From Algorimicrobium algoritergicola (GTDB taxonomy: Bacteria; Bacteroidota; Bacteroidia; Flavobacteriales; Flavobacteriaceae), in the NCBI RefSeq assembly GCF_008086165.1, contig NZ_VSKL01000006.1, positions 62,001 to 126,000 of the forward strand: a DNA stretch of 64,000 nt, written 5' to 3'. The translations under genes and the position numbers were made by a program. This document shows positions 26,285-35,432 of the stretch, piece by piece; the first letter of the stretch is position 1, and every line of letters begins with the position of its first letter. A model generated the notes under the pieces. It saw nothing but the letters and a program-made list of their open reading frames with translations. It searched no databases and was not told where the DNA came from.

Positions 26285-27685
26285 ATGAAACTAAATTTAA
26301 TATATAAAAATTATTTTAAGGCTCTCGGACTTTTTAGTTTGCTTTTAGTCACGACCTTATTTTTTAATTGCGAGGACTTTATTGATGTGGATTTACCAGA
26401 CTCCCAACTTACAGGTCAAACGGTATTTGATGATCTGACTACAGCGGAAGCTGCTGTAACAGAAATTTACAGTAAAATGGCTAACACTACTTTAGTTTGT
26501 GGCACATCTTCAGGACTTTCCGTATTATTAGGGAATTATGCTGATGAAATCCAACCATATAATACAGGCTTACAGGAATACGACTTCTTTCAAAACACGC
26601 TTATTTCAAGTCATCCTCAAGTTGGTACTTTATGGAATGGTAGCTATAATTTGATTTATGCAGCAAACTCTATCATTGAGGGGCTTGAAAACTCGACAGG
26701 GATTCCTGAACCTGATAAGGAACGGCTTTTGGGAGAGGCTTTATTTGTTCGGGCTTTTGTTCATTTTTATTTGGTTCAAATTTTTGGTGAGATTCCTTAT
26801 ATAGCAACAACCGATTACTTGGCTAACTCGACAGTTTCGAGAATGTCTTTAACTGACGTATATGCGGCCATTATCACGGATTTAGAGGCAGCTAACATAT
26901 CTTTACAAGATACAGGTCTAACTCCTTTTAGGTTGCGACCTAGTCGGGCTGCGGTGAGCACCTTATTAGCACGGGTTAATTTGTATAGTTTCAATTGGGA
27001 GGCTGCTGAAATGGCCGCTAGTGCCGTAATATCTGGAGACAATCTAACTTGGGTTCCAGCACTTGAAGATGTGTTTTTGAAAACCAGTACCGGTACGATA
27101 TGGCAGTTGATGCGCAATCAACCAGGGTTACCTACCTATGACGCCGAAAATTTTATTTTTACGTTGAGTCCGCCTCCTAATCGCGCCTTGAGTTCCCATT
27201 TGATTGATGTTTTTGAACTTGGAGATTTGCGCAAGTCTGTTTGGACTGGGCATGTAGTTGATGGTTCGGAGGTTTGGTATTATCCTTACAAATATAAGCA
27301 GTTTGTACCGGAGGCTGAATCCCGTGAATACTCGATTATATTTCGGTTAGAGGAGTTATACCTTATTAGGGCAGAAGCTCGCGCCCACTTGGGCGATATT
27401 GAAGGGGCTCAAACGGATATTAACACGATCCGTAATCGCGCCGGGTTAGGAAATACAACGGCCAGTACCGAACAAGCGCTTATAGAAGCCATACTACATG
27501 AGCGACGTATAGAATTCTTTAGTGAATTGGGACATCGTTTTTTTGATTTAAAACGCACTGGTTTTTTGGATGCTACTTTAAATCCTATCAAGCCAGGTTG
27601 GAACAGTACTGGGCGTTTATGGCCTATACCCGATTCGGAATTACTACTAAACCCAAATTTATTACCTCAAAACCCCGGCTATTAA
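26285..27685 (+). CDS. SusD/RagB-type outer-membrane lipoprotein
   Basis: A 466-residue surface lipoprotein that acts as lid and substrate-binding partner of the SusC protein directly upstream. The lipoprotein signal has lipobox LFFNC, and the mature N-terminus EDFIDVDLPDSQLTG is typical of the family. TPR-like helices follow (NSIIEGLENSTGI, LFVRAFVHFYLVQIFGEIPY), then the C-terminal SusD region (RLEELYLIRAEARAHLGD, INTIRNRAGL, ILHERRIEFFSELGHRFFDLKRTG), complete to the end motif LNPNLLPQNPGY. Length is normal for short SusD forms. The ligand cannot be read from the sequence. Confidence 0.95.
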   Translation: MKLNLIYKNYFKALGLFSLLLVTTLFFNCEDFIDVDLPDSQLTGQTVFDDLTTAEAAVTEIYSKMANTTLVCGTSSGLSVLLGNYADEIQPYNTGLQEYDFFQNTLISSHPQVGTLWNGSYNLIYAANSIIEGLENSTGIPEPDKERLLGEALFVRAFVHFYLVQIFGEIPYIATTDYLANSTVSRMSLTDVYAAIITDLEAANISLQDTGLTPFRLRPSRAAVSTLLARVNLYSFNWEAAEMAASAVISGDNLTWVPALEDVFLKTSTGTIWQLMRNQPGLPTYDAENFIFTLSPPPNRALSSHLIDVFELGDLRKSVWTGHVVDGSEVWYYPYKYKQFVPEAESREYSIIFRLEELYLIRAEARAHLGDIEGAQTDINTIRNRAGLGNTTASTEQALIEAILHERRIEFFSELGHRFFDLKRTGFLDATLNPIKPGWNSTGRLWPIPDSELLLNPNLLPQNPGY

Positions 27686-27708
27686 TTGACTAAAGAAACC
27701 TTACGATA

Positions 27709-30273
27709 ATGATTTTAAGATATATTTTAATCTGCTTTTATTTGTTGTTGGTTAGTTTTAATTGTCTTGCACAAAATAAGCAGCCTTTAACGCCAAACGA
27801 TTATGACCTATGGCATACTTTAAAAATGGGCGACACATCGGCAGATGGTATTTGGACCTCATATACCATGTCCTATCCGGCGGCAACCGATACTTTATTT
27901 TTAGAGAACACGGAAACCAAGCAGCGCTATGTTATACCATCTGGTTATAACGAGCGTATTCTGGCGGATGCTGCCATGTTTTCTTATATGACAGCTGATA
28001 CGCTACATCTTTTAAATTTACGTACAGGTAAAGCCCAACCGATTTTTCATGTGCAAGGCTATGAGTTTACTCTAGATCACAACTTTTTGATATATCTAAA
28101 GGCCTCAAATGAAAGCCATGCACTTTACGTAACGGATGTAAACACTAAAGATACACGACAGTTTGACCATGTAACGTCCTACCGTATTAATCCTACAGGA
28201 ACCCATGTGGCCATTGTACAAAGGAAACAAGGCGTTGCTACGGTTACAATACTCTCTTTGGATAAGCCTAAAGATGATAAGGCGTTGGTAGAAACTGGTA
28301 CCGGTGCGTTTCGGCAACTGACTTGGAATAAACCAGGAACCTCCTTGGCCTACTATTATTTTAATAATTGTACAAATCGTTTTGAGATACATTTCGTTTT
28401 TGATATAAGCCATCCTTCAAATATAGGTCAGCTCAAATCCGATAGTATTGTCGAATTTCCAGACAATCGGCATATTGTTTCTAGTAAATTATTGTTGTCG
28501 GACGATGGTACCAAGGTATTTTTTGATATAGCAAAAACGACACAGGAAACACCTGATACCAAGATGGTTGACGTGTGGAATTCATCTGATCTTCAGATTT
28601 CTCCGAAGCCAAGTGATCGCGGATATTTTTGGACTGTATGGTTTCCAGAAAGCAACAGGATACACGTTATAGAGGATGCTATCTTGCAAGCAGTTGCTTT
28701 AGCCGATAATCAAAATATTGTATTGCTCTTGGATGATACCCGGTATTTACCAACTTACCAATATGGTGATCGTTACAGTGATGTTTATTTATTAGATTTG
28801 GAATCCGGTAAGCGAACAAAACTTATTGAACAGCAATTGCGTGCTCCTAGGCATTTAGTTGTTTCAGAAACCGGCGATTATATTGCTTATTTTAAAGATA
28901 AGGATTGGTGGTATTATGATATACGTACTGGTAATCATAGTAATCTTACCCAAAATTTACCTGTTGATTTTAATAAGGCGCAAAGTGATCGTTTGGATAC
29001 CCATCACGCTTTCGGCTTTGGGGGTTGGACGGCGGATGAGGGGATATTGGTTTATGGCGCCTACGATATTTGGTTATTTAACCTAGCTACTGGTACACAT
29101 AAAAAGCTTACAAGCGGTACTTTGGATACGGTTCGGTATCGTTTGATTGGCGGTGAGCCTCCTTTTATTAGAAACGGATTTTTTGGATTTATAGCGAGCA
29201 CCTATGATATAGATGCGTCCTTGTTAATACGAAGTATTGATACTAGGACATTAGGAGAGGGGTTTGGTGTTTACAATACAGAAAGTGGCTATCAGGCAGT
29301 TGTGCAACAAGCCCGCAAATTGATAGCTGTTAAACCGATTTCAAAAAACCAGTTTCATTATGTAGAAAGTCGGTTTGATGTTTCGCCTCGTATCATGTCT
29401 ATCACGCTTGGCAATACTCCTAAGACAATAGCACAGGGCAATTTGCAGCAAACGGATTTTGAATGGGGCAGTTCCAAACTTATAACCTATTCTAGTTTTA
29501 AAGGCGATTCTTTGAAAGGGGCGTTATTTTATCCAGCCCATTACAATCCTGAAAACTCCTATCCATTGGTTGTTTCCATTTACGAGAATACATCAGATGC
29601 TTTGCATACCTATACGATACCAACTATGCATAACTATGCTGGTTTTAATGTTTCTAATTTCACGACGTCTGGTTATTTTGTATTATATCCGGATATATCT
29701 TATGAAATTAATGCGCCTGGTAGATCGGCTTTGTTTTGTGTGAATTCGGCCATTGATGCCGCCTTAGGTGCTGCTAATATTGATGACAAGAATATGGGTA
29801 TTATAGGTCACTCTTTTGGAGGCTTTGAAGTAGGCTATATTATTAGTCAAACAGATAGATTTAAGACAGCTGTAGTAGGAGCTGGCGTTACGGATTTGTT
29901 AAGTTTTTATTTAGGTCTTGATTCTTCAAACCTTTCCAATATGGAGCGCTTTGAAAATGCCCAATTTAGGAATAGACAACCATTTACATCTCCAGGATTT
30001 TTAATAGAATCGCCCATTATGAATGTTAAGACAATAGATACCCCTGTTTTATTTTGGACGGGCAGTGATGATACAATGGTTCCACCAGCATACAGCATTA
30101 AAATGTATGCGGCATTATGGCGTTTAGGTAAAGCTAGTACCTTGCTTATGTATCCTGATGAGCCTCATGTGCTTATGAAACCAGAAAACCAAGAAGACTT
30201 AACACATAAAGTTATGGCTTGGTTTAATTTTTTTCTTAAAAACACCTCTAAAGAAGCGTGGATTGATCATTGA
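27709..30273 (+). CDS. S9 family (prolyl oligopeptidase-like) serine peptidase, exported
   Basis: An 854-residue exported peptidase. A signal peptide ends at CLAQN. An N-terminal beta-propeller-like region covers about 25-600, and the alpha/beta-hydrolase domain covers the last 250 residues. The catalytic triad is visible: Ser about 702 in GHSFGG, Asp about 788 in WTGSDDTMVP, and His820 in DEPHVLM. The family cleaves short peptides. It lies 23 nt after the SusD gene and before a strong terminator, so susC-susD-peptidase form one operon. This supports a peptide uptake and digestion unit; the gene is complete and of normal length for S9 enzymes with large propellers. Confidence 0.92.
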   Translation: MILRYILICFYLLLVSFNCLAQNKQPLTPNDYDLWHTLKMGDTSADGIWTSYTMSYPAATDTLFLENTETKQRYVIPSGYNERILADAAMFSYMTADTLHLLNLRTGKAQPIFHVQGYEFTLDHNFLIYLKASNESHALYVTDVNTKDTRQFDHVTSYRINPTGTHVAIVQRKQGVATVTILSLDKPKDDKALVETGTGAFRQLTWNKPGTSLAYYYFNNCTNRFEIHFVFDISHPSNIGQLKSDSIVEFPDNRHIVSSKLLLSDDGTKVFFDIAKTTQETPDTKMVDVWNSSDLQISPKPSDRGYFWTVWFPESNRIHVIEDAILQAVALADNQNIVLLLDDTRYLPTYQYGDRYSDVYLLDLESGKRTKLIEQQLRAPRHLVVSETGDYIAYFKDKDWWYYDIRTGNHSNLTQNLPVDFNKAQSDRLDTHHAFGFGGWTADEGILVYGAYDIWLFNLATGTHKKLTSGTLDTVRYRLIGGEPPFIRNGFFGFIASTYDIDASLLIRSIDTRTLGEGFGVYNTESGYQAVVQQARKLIAVKPISKNQFHYVESRFDVSPRIMSITLGNTPKTIAQGNLQQTDFEWGSSKLITYSSFKGDSLKGALFYPAHYNPENSYPLVVSIYENTSDALHTYTIPTMHNYAGFNVSNFTTSGYFVLYPDISYEINAPGRSALFCVNSAIDAALGAANIDDKNMGIIGHSFGGFEVGYIISQTDRFKTAVVGAGVTDLLSFYLGLDSSNLSNMERFENAQFRNRQPFTSPGFLIESPIMNVKTIDTPVLFWTGSDDTMVPPAYSIKMYAALWRLGKASTLLMYPDEPHVLMKPENQEDLTHKVMAWFNFFLKNTSKEAWIDH

Positions 30274-30278
30274 TATAA

Positions 30279-30306
30279 AAAAGTGTCCTTAAAAAAGGAC
30301 ACTTTT
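30279..30306 (+). terminator. Terminator of the susC-susD-peptidase operon
   Basis: AAAAGTGTCC and GGACACTTTT form a perfect 10-bp stem with an 8-nt A-rich loop, 6 nt after the peptidase stop. Confidence 0.9.
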
Positions 30307-30416
30307 ATCTAAAATTATGTAATTATTATAATTTTATGGTGGGTAGACACTAATTGCATGGTTTTTACAGAAAACCTAGTTTATGTTCCCCCATAATGAA
30401 TTATGGTAATTACACT

Positions 30417-30695
30417 TTAGAATCTTCTAGAAAGAACTTTGGTACAAGTCAAAGGCATTTCACTAGTTTTCCCGAAGGCTTGGTATTCTACCCCATTATG
30501 AATAGCGGTACAAATAGGCCCCGGGTTGTTATCACATTGTACTTCAATAGCACATGGTTGCCCTGGTAAATTAATCCAACCTGTGTCAGGCGCTAGAAGC
30601 GGGCTTTCTTGAGTTCCTTTAAAAGCAAAGGCACTAACAATAGCGAACATGAATATACATGCAGGCAAAATTGATTTCATTTTTTTTGTTTTCAT
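30417..30695 (-). CDS. Small exported Cys-containing protein, DUF6520-like
   Basis: A 92-residue product if the ATG at 30695 is used (an upstream TTG at 30704 would add three residues). The N-terminus is the pattern I recall from the DUF6520 family: MKTKKMKSILPACIFMFAIVSAFAF, a short signal peptide. The mature part is about 68 residues and has four cysteines (in GQPCAIEVQCDNNPG, PICTAI and LTCTKV), enough for two disulfides. Downstream on the same strand, after 81 nt is the upstream gene side of the MauE/DoxX-like protein; both run right to left with this gene read after the other gene's promoter side is reversed, so transcription goes from this gene towards the MauE gene only if they share a transcript. 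Function unknown; a secreted or periplasmic mini-protein is inferred. Confidence 0.75.
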   Translation of the reverse strand: MKTKKMKSILPACIFMFAIVSAFAFKGTQESPLLAPDTGWINLPGQPCAIEVQCDNNPGPICTAIHNGVEYQAFGKTSEMPLTCTKVLSRRF

Positions 30696-30775
30696 GATAT
30701 TCAATTTAAAATGTTTATATCTACTCTTTTTCAGGTTTTCGATTTCCCCTGATACGGCCGTATATTTTAATTTTA

Positions 30776-32302
30776 TTAAGTTTTTAGATTAAAGAATTGC
30801 GGATTTAAACGGAAGGTTACGAGATAGTTTTCACTAAGGCCAATTAACCTATTTTGGTATATGGTAAAGGTTTTTATGGGTTCACCTTTAAAATGGTATA
30901 GATAGAAACTAAAGTCATAGGATTCCGTATTTAGGTTATAAACGTCGATGATAGAGGCGTCTTTGAGCATTTCTTTAGGTTCGTATTTACCCAATCGATC
31001 AGATTTTACAAATAAATAGTCTCCCCAAGTAGCACATTGTTTATTAATAATTGTAGATTGATTCCCAAGCGTTCTGATCTGTCCTGATTTAGTAGTGGTT
31101 ATTTTTAGAGATGCATTTTTCACCGTATCAATTGTACGTCCTTTATAATCCAGATTAAGGCTGGTGTCAGCTATTACAAACTCATTTCTATAATAATATA
31201 CATAAAGTAGTCTGTTTAATTCTGAGTTGAAACGTAACATGCCATCGGTATCAAAGACGCCATCGATTTGTTTTTTTAATAACTGATGTGATTTAACTAC
31301 GGTATCCATGTCATTAAAGTTAATACGGCCAATTACATTTTGACCGTAGGATTTATCAAGACCACTAAAAATAAAAAGAGAAGGCGAGACGATTTCGGTT
31401 CTGGAAAAGGTTTCAGAGGGTTTTCCCTGCCAAAAAACTTGTGCTTTCCAATCGGTTAAGAGCCCTTTAAAAATAGTTGGTACTTGACCATCAACTACAT
31501 AGAAATATGGTTCTTTGATTTTAATTTGTGGGGCAAAAAATGGAATTTGTTGTTCATTGTTCAACTCAATCTGATGTGATTGTGTATAATTTAGTGTTGT
31601 GTCTATACTTAAGATATGAGCTGGGGCACTTGTGTTTCCAAGGTAAATTTGATCTCCTGAAACACCAGCGAGATAATATGAGTTAAATGGTATTTCTATT
31701 CCTTTTATAGTTGTTACGGGGTGTGGGAGGTATCGTCTTATAAACGCATTATTCCTATGAATCTGTTTCTCTGAAAGTGCATATAATGTTATGACAAGCA
31801 TCACGCCTAAAATACTGGTAAATACCAGGTTCCAAATGACTATTTTATTTTTAACCCTACGGTTTTTTGAAGATGTATCGTGGTGCTTATATGTTATAAC
31901 ACCCAAAATTGCCAATAGTATAAACCCCACATTAAACACTAAATGTTCTGTCCAGCCCAATGATTCCAGAACCCCACCACAAGAACAGGGTGTAAAGGAT
32001 GTGAAATTTAGTATTATGACAATATAGGTTGTAAACATCACCATAAGCAAATAAGCTAGATACAAGCCCCATTTCCTTGTTTTTTCAAAAACTAACAATA
32101 AAGAGGTGATTAATTCCACCCCAATAACACCATATGAAACAGGAACTGCAAAAGCGGCTAAAAGTGGTGACTGCCCTAATTGGGTTTGAAAATCTGTAAA
32201 GGTTATGAGTTTGCTTACGCTGGCATATACGAATAGGAGTATGAATAGCATGGAGGTGGCTACTACTATGGTATTTTTAGTTATAAGATTTTTAATTTGC
32301 AT
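30776..32302 (-). CDS. MauE/DoxX-like membrane protein fused to a propeller-like domain
   Basis: A 508-residue protein. The N-terminal 150 residues have four membrane helices of the MauE/DoxX type, with FVYASVSKL, a PCSCGGVLESLGW motif between helices three and four (the redox Cys pair), and FNVGFILLAILGV. A fifth helix near 160-180 leads into a 330-residue region of repeated beta-strands resembling the six-bladed TolB-like propellers of Bacteroidota (IYLGNTSAPAHIL, PYFYVVDGQVPTI, RIYTFRLN-type ends). MauE proteins support disulfide formation in a periplasmic partner. The gene is on the same strand as the small Cys-containing protein gene, which lies 81 nt downstream of its stop, so the two are probably co-transcribed. 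The redox role is inference from family. Confidence 0.82.
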   Translation of the reverse strand: MQIKNLITKNTIVVATSMLFILLFVYASVSKLITFTDFQTQLGQSPLLAAFAVPVSYGVIGVELITSLLLVFEKTRKWGLYLAYLLMVMFTTYIVIILNFTSFTPCSCGGVLESLGWTEHLVFNVGFILLAILGVITYKHHDTSSKNRRVKNKIVIWNLVFTSILGVMLVITLYALSEKQIHRNNAFIRRYLPHPVTTIKGIEIPFNSYYLAGVSGDQIYLGNTSAPAHILSIDTTLNYTQSHQIELNNEQQIPFFAPQIKIKEPYFYVVDGQVPTIFKGLLTDWKAQVFWQGKPSETFSRTEIVSPSLFIFSGLDKSYGQNVIGRINFNDMDTVVKSHQLLKKQIDGVFDTDGMLRFNSELNRLLYVYYYRNEFVIADTSLNLDYKGRTIDTVKNASLKITTTKSGQIRTLGNQSTIINKQCATWGDYLFVKSDRLGKYEPKEMLKDASIIDVYNLNTESYDFSFYLYHFKGEPIKTFTIYQNRLIGLSENYLVTFRLNPQFFNLKT

Positions 32303-32426
32303 GATCTGAAATTAAGACATTATAAAATTCGACTATCTCAATTACTTTTTAAGGATTAGGGATTTGCTTGGACGGATTTTTAGTTATAAGTTAAAAGTGA
32401 ATAGTTAAAAGTTAAAAATGAATATT

Positions 32427-32461
32427 GAACAATGAACAATGAACAATGAACAATGAACAAT
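32427..32461. repeat. GAACAAT heptamer array, five copies
   Basis: Five perfect tandem copies of GAACAAT with degenerate neighbours (gaatagt, taaaagt) in the 246-bp gap between the MauE and AraC genes. A 60-residue frame across it is repeat-generated. Confidence 0.9.
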
Positions 32462-32548
32462 GAATAGTGAAAAGTGAGTGGTGAGCCTGGTGTGGTGGGC
32501 AATTGTGCGGGATTTTTACTTAAGGTGTAGCATAACCTTATTCTGATA

Positions 32549-33508
32549 TTAGTTGTTGTCATTTAGTTTTTTCATGTCTGTGGGTTTGACACCAAAATGA
32601 TTTTTAAAAGCTTTGGAGAAATGTGATACATTTTTGAATCCCGTCATTTTTGCCACAGCTTTTATAGACAGGGAGGTGTTTTGTATGAGTAAACTCGCTC
32701 TTTTTAGCCTTTCTTGCGTTAAATATCGGAATACTGTGGTTCCGTATAATTGTTTAAAGCCATATTTTAATTTGTATTCGTTGGTACCAAATTGATTTGC
32801 CAATGTTCTAAGATTTGGAAGTGGGTGTTCTAGATTTTGCAAGATATACCCTTTAATTTGCTGCATAATACGCATGTCTTGTTCTTTGACCAATACGTTT
32901 GGTTTTGTTGGGTTATTTGAACCTTTATTTCTAACGGCTTTTAAAGAATGCTTTAAATCCTCTTCCATTAGTTGGCTTTTTAATACTTTTTGACAGGTAG
33001 AGATGATGATAAGTGGGGGTTCTTGTCCACTACGCGGTATAACATTGATGGCCGTGGTGAGTGTTTTGGTTAATAGGTTAGTGCACAAGTATGTGAGCTT
33101 GGTAATATTATGATATTCTTTTTGATATAGCATGTTGTTAGCTATGGTTATCCAGTTTTGATGCGACTTTTTACTTAAGATGGCAGTGAATGAAGTCTTT
33201 TTTAGGCACGCAGGGGCGATACCCAATGTTTTTTGAACCTGACTATTAGCAAATTGAATTTGAAAGCTGCTATTTAGAACAAAGAGCATGTTTGCGTATT
33301 GTTTGATTGTGTCAGTTGCATTTAATACATTATAATAATTAAGGGTTTCTCTCATTTCTTCCGCTAATAAATTCACTAGCACAAGGATTGCTTCAATGTC
33401 ATCATCTTTATCGGTACGTTCGATTTCAAAGGAGAAATCGCCTTCAGCTATTTTAAGCAAGAGCTGATGTATTTGTTCCAGTCTGGATTTATTGATGTGA
33501 CTCTGCAT
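32549..33508 (-). CDS. AraC family regulator with N-terminal sensor-like region
   Basis: A 319-residue cytosolic protein. The N-terminal about 55 residues (LLKIAEGDFSFEIERTDKDDDIEAI) resemble a HAMP-like linker, followed by a PAS-like stretch (FVLNSSFQIQFANSQVQKTLG). The C-terminal 100 residues are an AraC/XylS double helix-turn-helix (LRTLANQFGTNEYKLKYGFKQLYG and SIKAVAKMTGFKNVSHFSKAFKNHFGVKP). No membrane segment is present. The ATG overlaps the stop of the STAS-like gene upstream (TAATG), so the two are translationally coupled. It probably controls genes nearby such as the MauE unit or the Sus operon; the target is not shown by the sequence. Confidence 0.9.
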   Translation of the reverse strand: MQSHINKSRLEQIHQLLLKIAEGDFSFEIERTDKDDDIEAILVLVNLLAEEMRETLNYYNVLNATDTIKQYANMLFVLNSSFQIQFANSQVQKTLGIAPACLKKTSFTAILSKKSHQNWITIANNMLYQKEYHNITKLTYLCTNLLTKTLTTAINVIPRSGQEPPLIIISTCQKVLKSQLMEEDLKHSLKAVRNKGSNNPTKPNVLVKEQDMRIMQQIKGYILQNLEHPLPNLRTLANQFGTNEYKLKYGFKQLYGTTVFRYLTQERLKRASLLIQNTSLSIKAVAKMTGFKNVSHFSKAFKNHFGVKPTDMKKLNDNN

Positions 33509-33873
33509 TATTTACAGGCGTTTAAAAAGTTTAAGGCTTCCTCTTGCGTATGGTATATTTTTGAAGGTACTACAGGTTTGTTCTTTAGCAAGTAAAAGCG
33601 TAACATGACATTTGCAATAATTCTATTATCGACTATCGCTACGGCTTTAGCGAGGGTAGAACCTTCGTTGGCTAGGTAATCACGCGCTGATTTTACAGAG
33701 TTTTTGATGCCTTGGGTATCACAAAGAATAGGGTATTGTGTTTCTTGTTGAAATTTTAATCTATCATCAACAATTATTTTCGCCGTTGGAAAGTCTAAAT
33801 AATCAATGGGTTTATAAATAAAGAATAAAATACCATCGGACACCCAAAATTTAGCATATACGTTCTCTTTCAT
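33508..33873 (-). CDS. STAS-like small protein, DUF7793 type
   Basis: A 121-residue soluble protein with alternating strands and helices in the pattern of STAS/SpoIIAA-like folds (ILFFIYKP, ILCDTQGIKNS, AVAIVDN). Bacteroidota relatives are annotated, as far as I recall, as DUF7793. In such proteins the domain is thought to relay a signal by protein contact. It is the first gene of a two-gene unit with the AraC regulator, overlapping by one base at TAATG, which suggests that it modulates the regulator. No phosphorylatable Ser is certain from sequence. Confidence 0.75.
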   Translation of the reverse strand: MKENVYAKFWVSDGILFFIYKPIDYLDFPTAKIIVDDRLKFQQETQYPILCDTQGIKNSVKSARDYLANEGSTLAKAVAIVDNRIIANVMLRFYLLKNKPVVPSKIYHTQEEALNFLNACK

Positions 33874-34209
33874 AATTCAAATGATTGGTCGGATTTCCCT
33901 AAATTACTAAAAAATACTATTGATTATATTTTTTAAAAGGGATATCCTTGTTTTTTTGAGAGACCTTGGTGCTTTGTTTTACTGTTTTTTTGTTCAAAAG
34001 GATAATTCCTATTCTTGTAGGGATTTCTTACAAGTATATCTCGCTTAAAATTATTAGTGCATTTGATTTTTTTATAGCTTATATGCGCATTCTGAAATAG
34101 GTTCTATGGTTACTTGTTAATTTGACATTTTTATAATAGCAACCTTTGGGTTTCTTGTAGAATTTTACATTTAATTAAATTGCGTTTTTTCCCTCATAAA
34201 ACTTCAATT
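33874..34209. other. 336-bp divergent intergenic region
   Basis: AT-rich region between the divergent STAS-like gene and the small protein at 34210. It holds CTTGTA, nine bases, TACAAG (34014-34034), a possible regulatory inverted repeat, and many T-runs, but no convincing gene or repeat element. Confidence 0.45.
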
Positions 34210-34407
34210 ATGAGGCGGATATGTATCTATAGCAAAGACATTAGTTGGATCACGGGAAAAAGTGAGCGGTATGCTAGAGAGGTGATTCGTGACATAAAAC
34301 TGCTCAAAAAAAAGAAAAAGCACCAATTGGTGACCATTTCTGAAGCTTGTGAGTATTTAGGTTTGCCTTATGATGAGGTTTTTAACAGTATTAATGGGAT
34401 TGGTTAG
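34210..34407 (+). CDS. Small basic HTH-like protein
   Basis: A 65-residue protein from the ATG at 34210; a TTG thirty bases upstream would add ten residues that look unrelated. The sequence RRICIYSKDISWITGKSERYAREVIRDIKLL followed in spirit by a Lys run and VTISEACEYLGLP suggests a short winged or MerR/excisionase-like helix-turn-helix in which an N-terminal strand and two helices flank a basic loop. It is followed at 120 nt by a broken gene on the same strand. Similar small proteins occur widely in flavobacterial genomes by my recollection. No target or partner is known. Confidence 0.6.
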   Translation: MRRICIYSKDISWITGKSERYAREVIRDIKLLKKKKKHQLVTISEACEYLGLPYDEVFNSINGIG

Positions 34408-34527
34408 TATCTGCTATTTCGGTTGCTTTGGTTAACACCAACTTCTTAATTTTATTTTCAGGTACATTATTTTGCTGTTTGTGTTATGAGGTTGTGCTGA
34501 TTAGGATAATTTAGTAAATATATAATT

Positions 34528-35160
34528 ATGACATCGTTATATGATTTTTGGGATTGGTTTCAGGACTATGCTGAGGCTTATTACTATTTACAGGATTTTT
34601 CGGTTGCCGAGCAGGCTTTTTATAATCATGAACTTACTAGTCGCTTATAGGATTATCATGAGAACTTATGCTTTGGTATCACTTTCTCTAAAGATGAGAC
34701 AGATGCGCAATTGATTCTAAGTACCAATGGGCAGGTAGATGGGGTGTTTTTCGTAAACAATCTTGTGAACATAGCTCCCGACATACCTAAGTGGACGATT
34801 GTTGCTTTTATTCAGCCGCAGCTTGATTTAGAGGCTATCAGGACTGGAACAGATGAACCTTATTACTTTAAGGATTTTCCTATAAAACCGAGTGATTTGA
34901 GGTGGGCGCCTGTAGATTTTGATAGTCGTAATTGCACATGTGATTTATTGTTTCATTTAATTACCTATCCGAAGCTTGAAGCGCCTGCTGATGTTGAACA
35001 GCTGCTTGATTATATTTATATTATTATTTTAGATTTGTTAGGCGAAGAGGTGGTGCGTCAAACCATTAGATTTGGTTATTATGAGGATGCTTTATTGCAT
35101 TATTTGGATTGGTACCGGTTGGATGCGCTGCCGGATTTTTTGGCGACTTGGGAGTTGTAA
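34528..35160 (+). pseudogene. Gene interrupted by an in-frame TAG at codon 41
   Basis: From ATG 34528 the frame reads MTSLYDFWDWFQDYAEAYYY and on to a TAG at 34648-34650, then continues in the same frame without another stop to TAA at 35158-35160, for 211 codons in all. The part after the stop keeps coherent coding character (GITFSKDETDAQLILSTNG, LVNIAPDIPKWTIVAF) and seems to belong to a Bacteroidota family of cytosolic proteins with a WxWF N-terminus and an APxxxxWxxxAF segment; I do not know its function. A restart at the TTG at 34711 would give 149 residues. Point mutation, sequencing error or a decaying gene are the options. Confidence 0.7.
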
Positions 35161-35209
35161 AATTTGAGTTTGGCTTCGTTGAACCTTGGTTTTTACGCTT
35201 TCTGCCGAA

Positions 35210-35432
35210 CGGTAGACAGGTCTTTTTTTATCTCCGTTGCACTTTGATTTAAACTCCCAGACCAAAATTTGTTTGCTTATTAGTAATGTTATAACTCTTT
35301 GATCAAACTTCGTTTGCTTATTAGTTATGTTTTAACTCTCTGATCAAACTTCGTTTGCTCATGAGTTATGTTCAAACTCCCCGAGCAAACTTCGTTTGCC
35401 CACCCCTCTTCATCTGAAGAGGGGAGCCAGAT
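35210..35432. repeat. CAAACTTCGTTTG mini-hairpin modules
   Basis: Successive modules of an about 40-bp unit with the mini-hairpin CAAAC-TTC-GTTTG, ending in an aaactcccc and CCCTCTTCATCTGAAGAGGGG hairpin. The stretch 35302-35428 (127 bp) recurs at 36459-36585 with about one mismatch, on the far side of the DUF559 gene. No gene. Confidence 0.85.
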
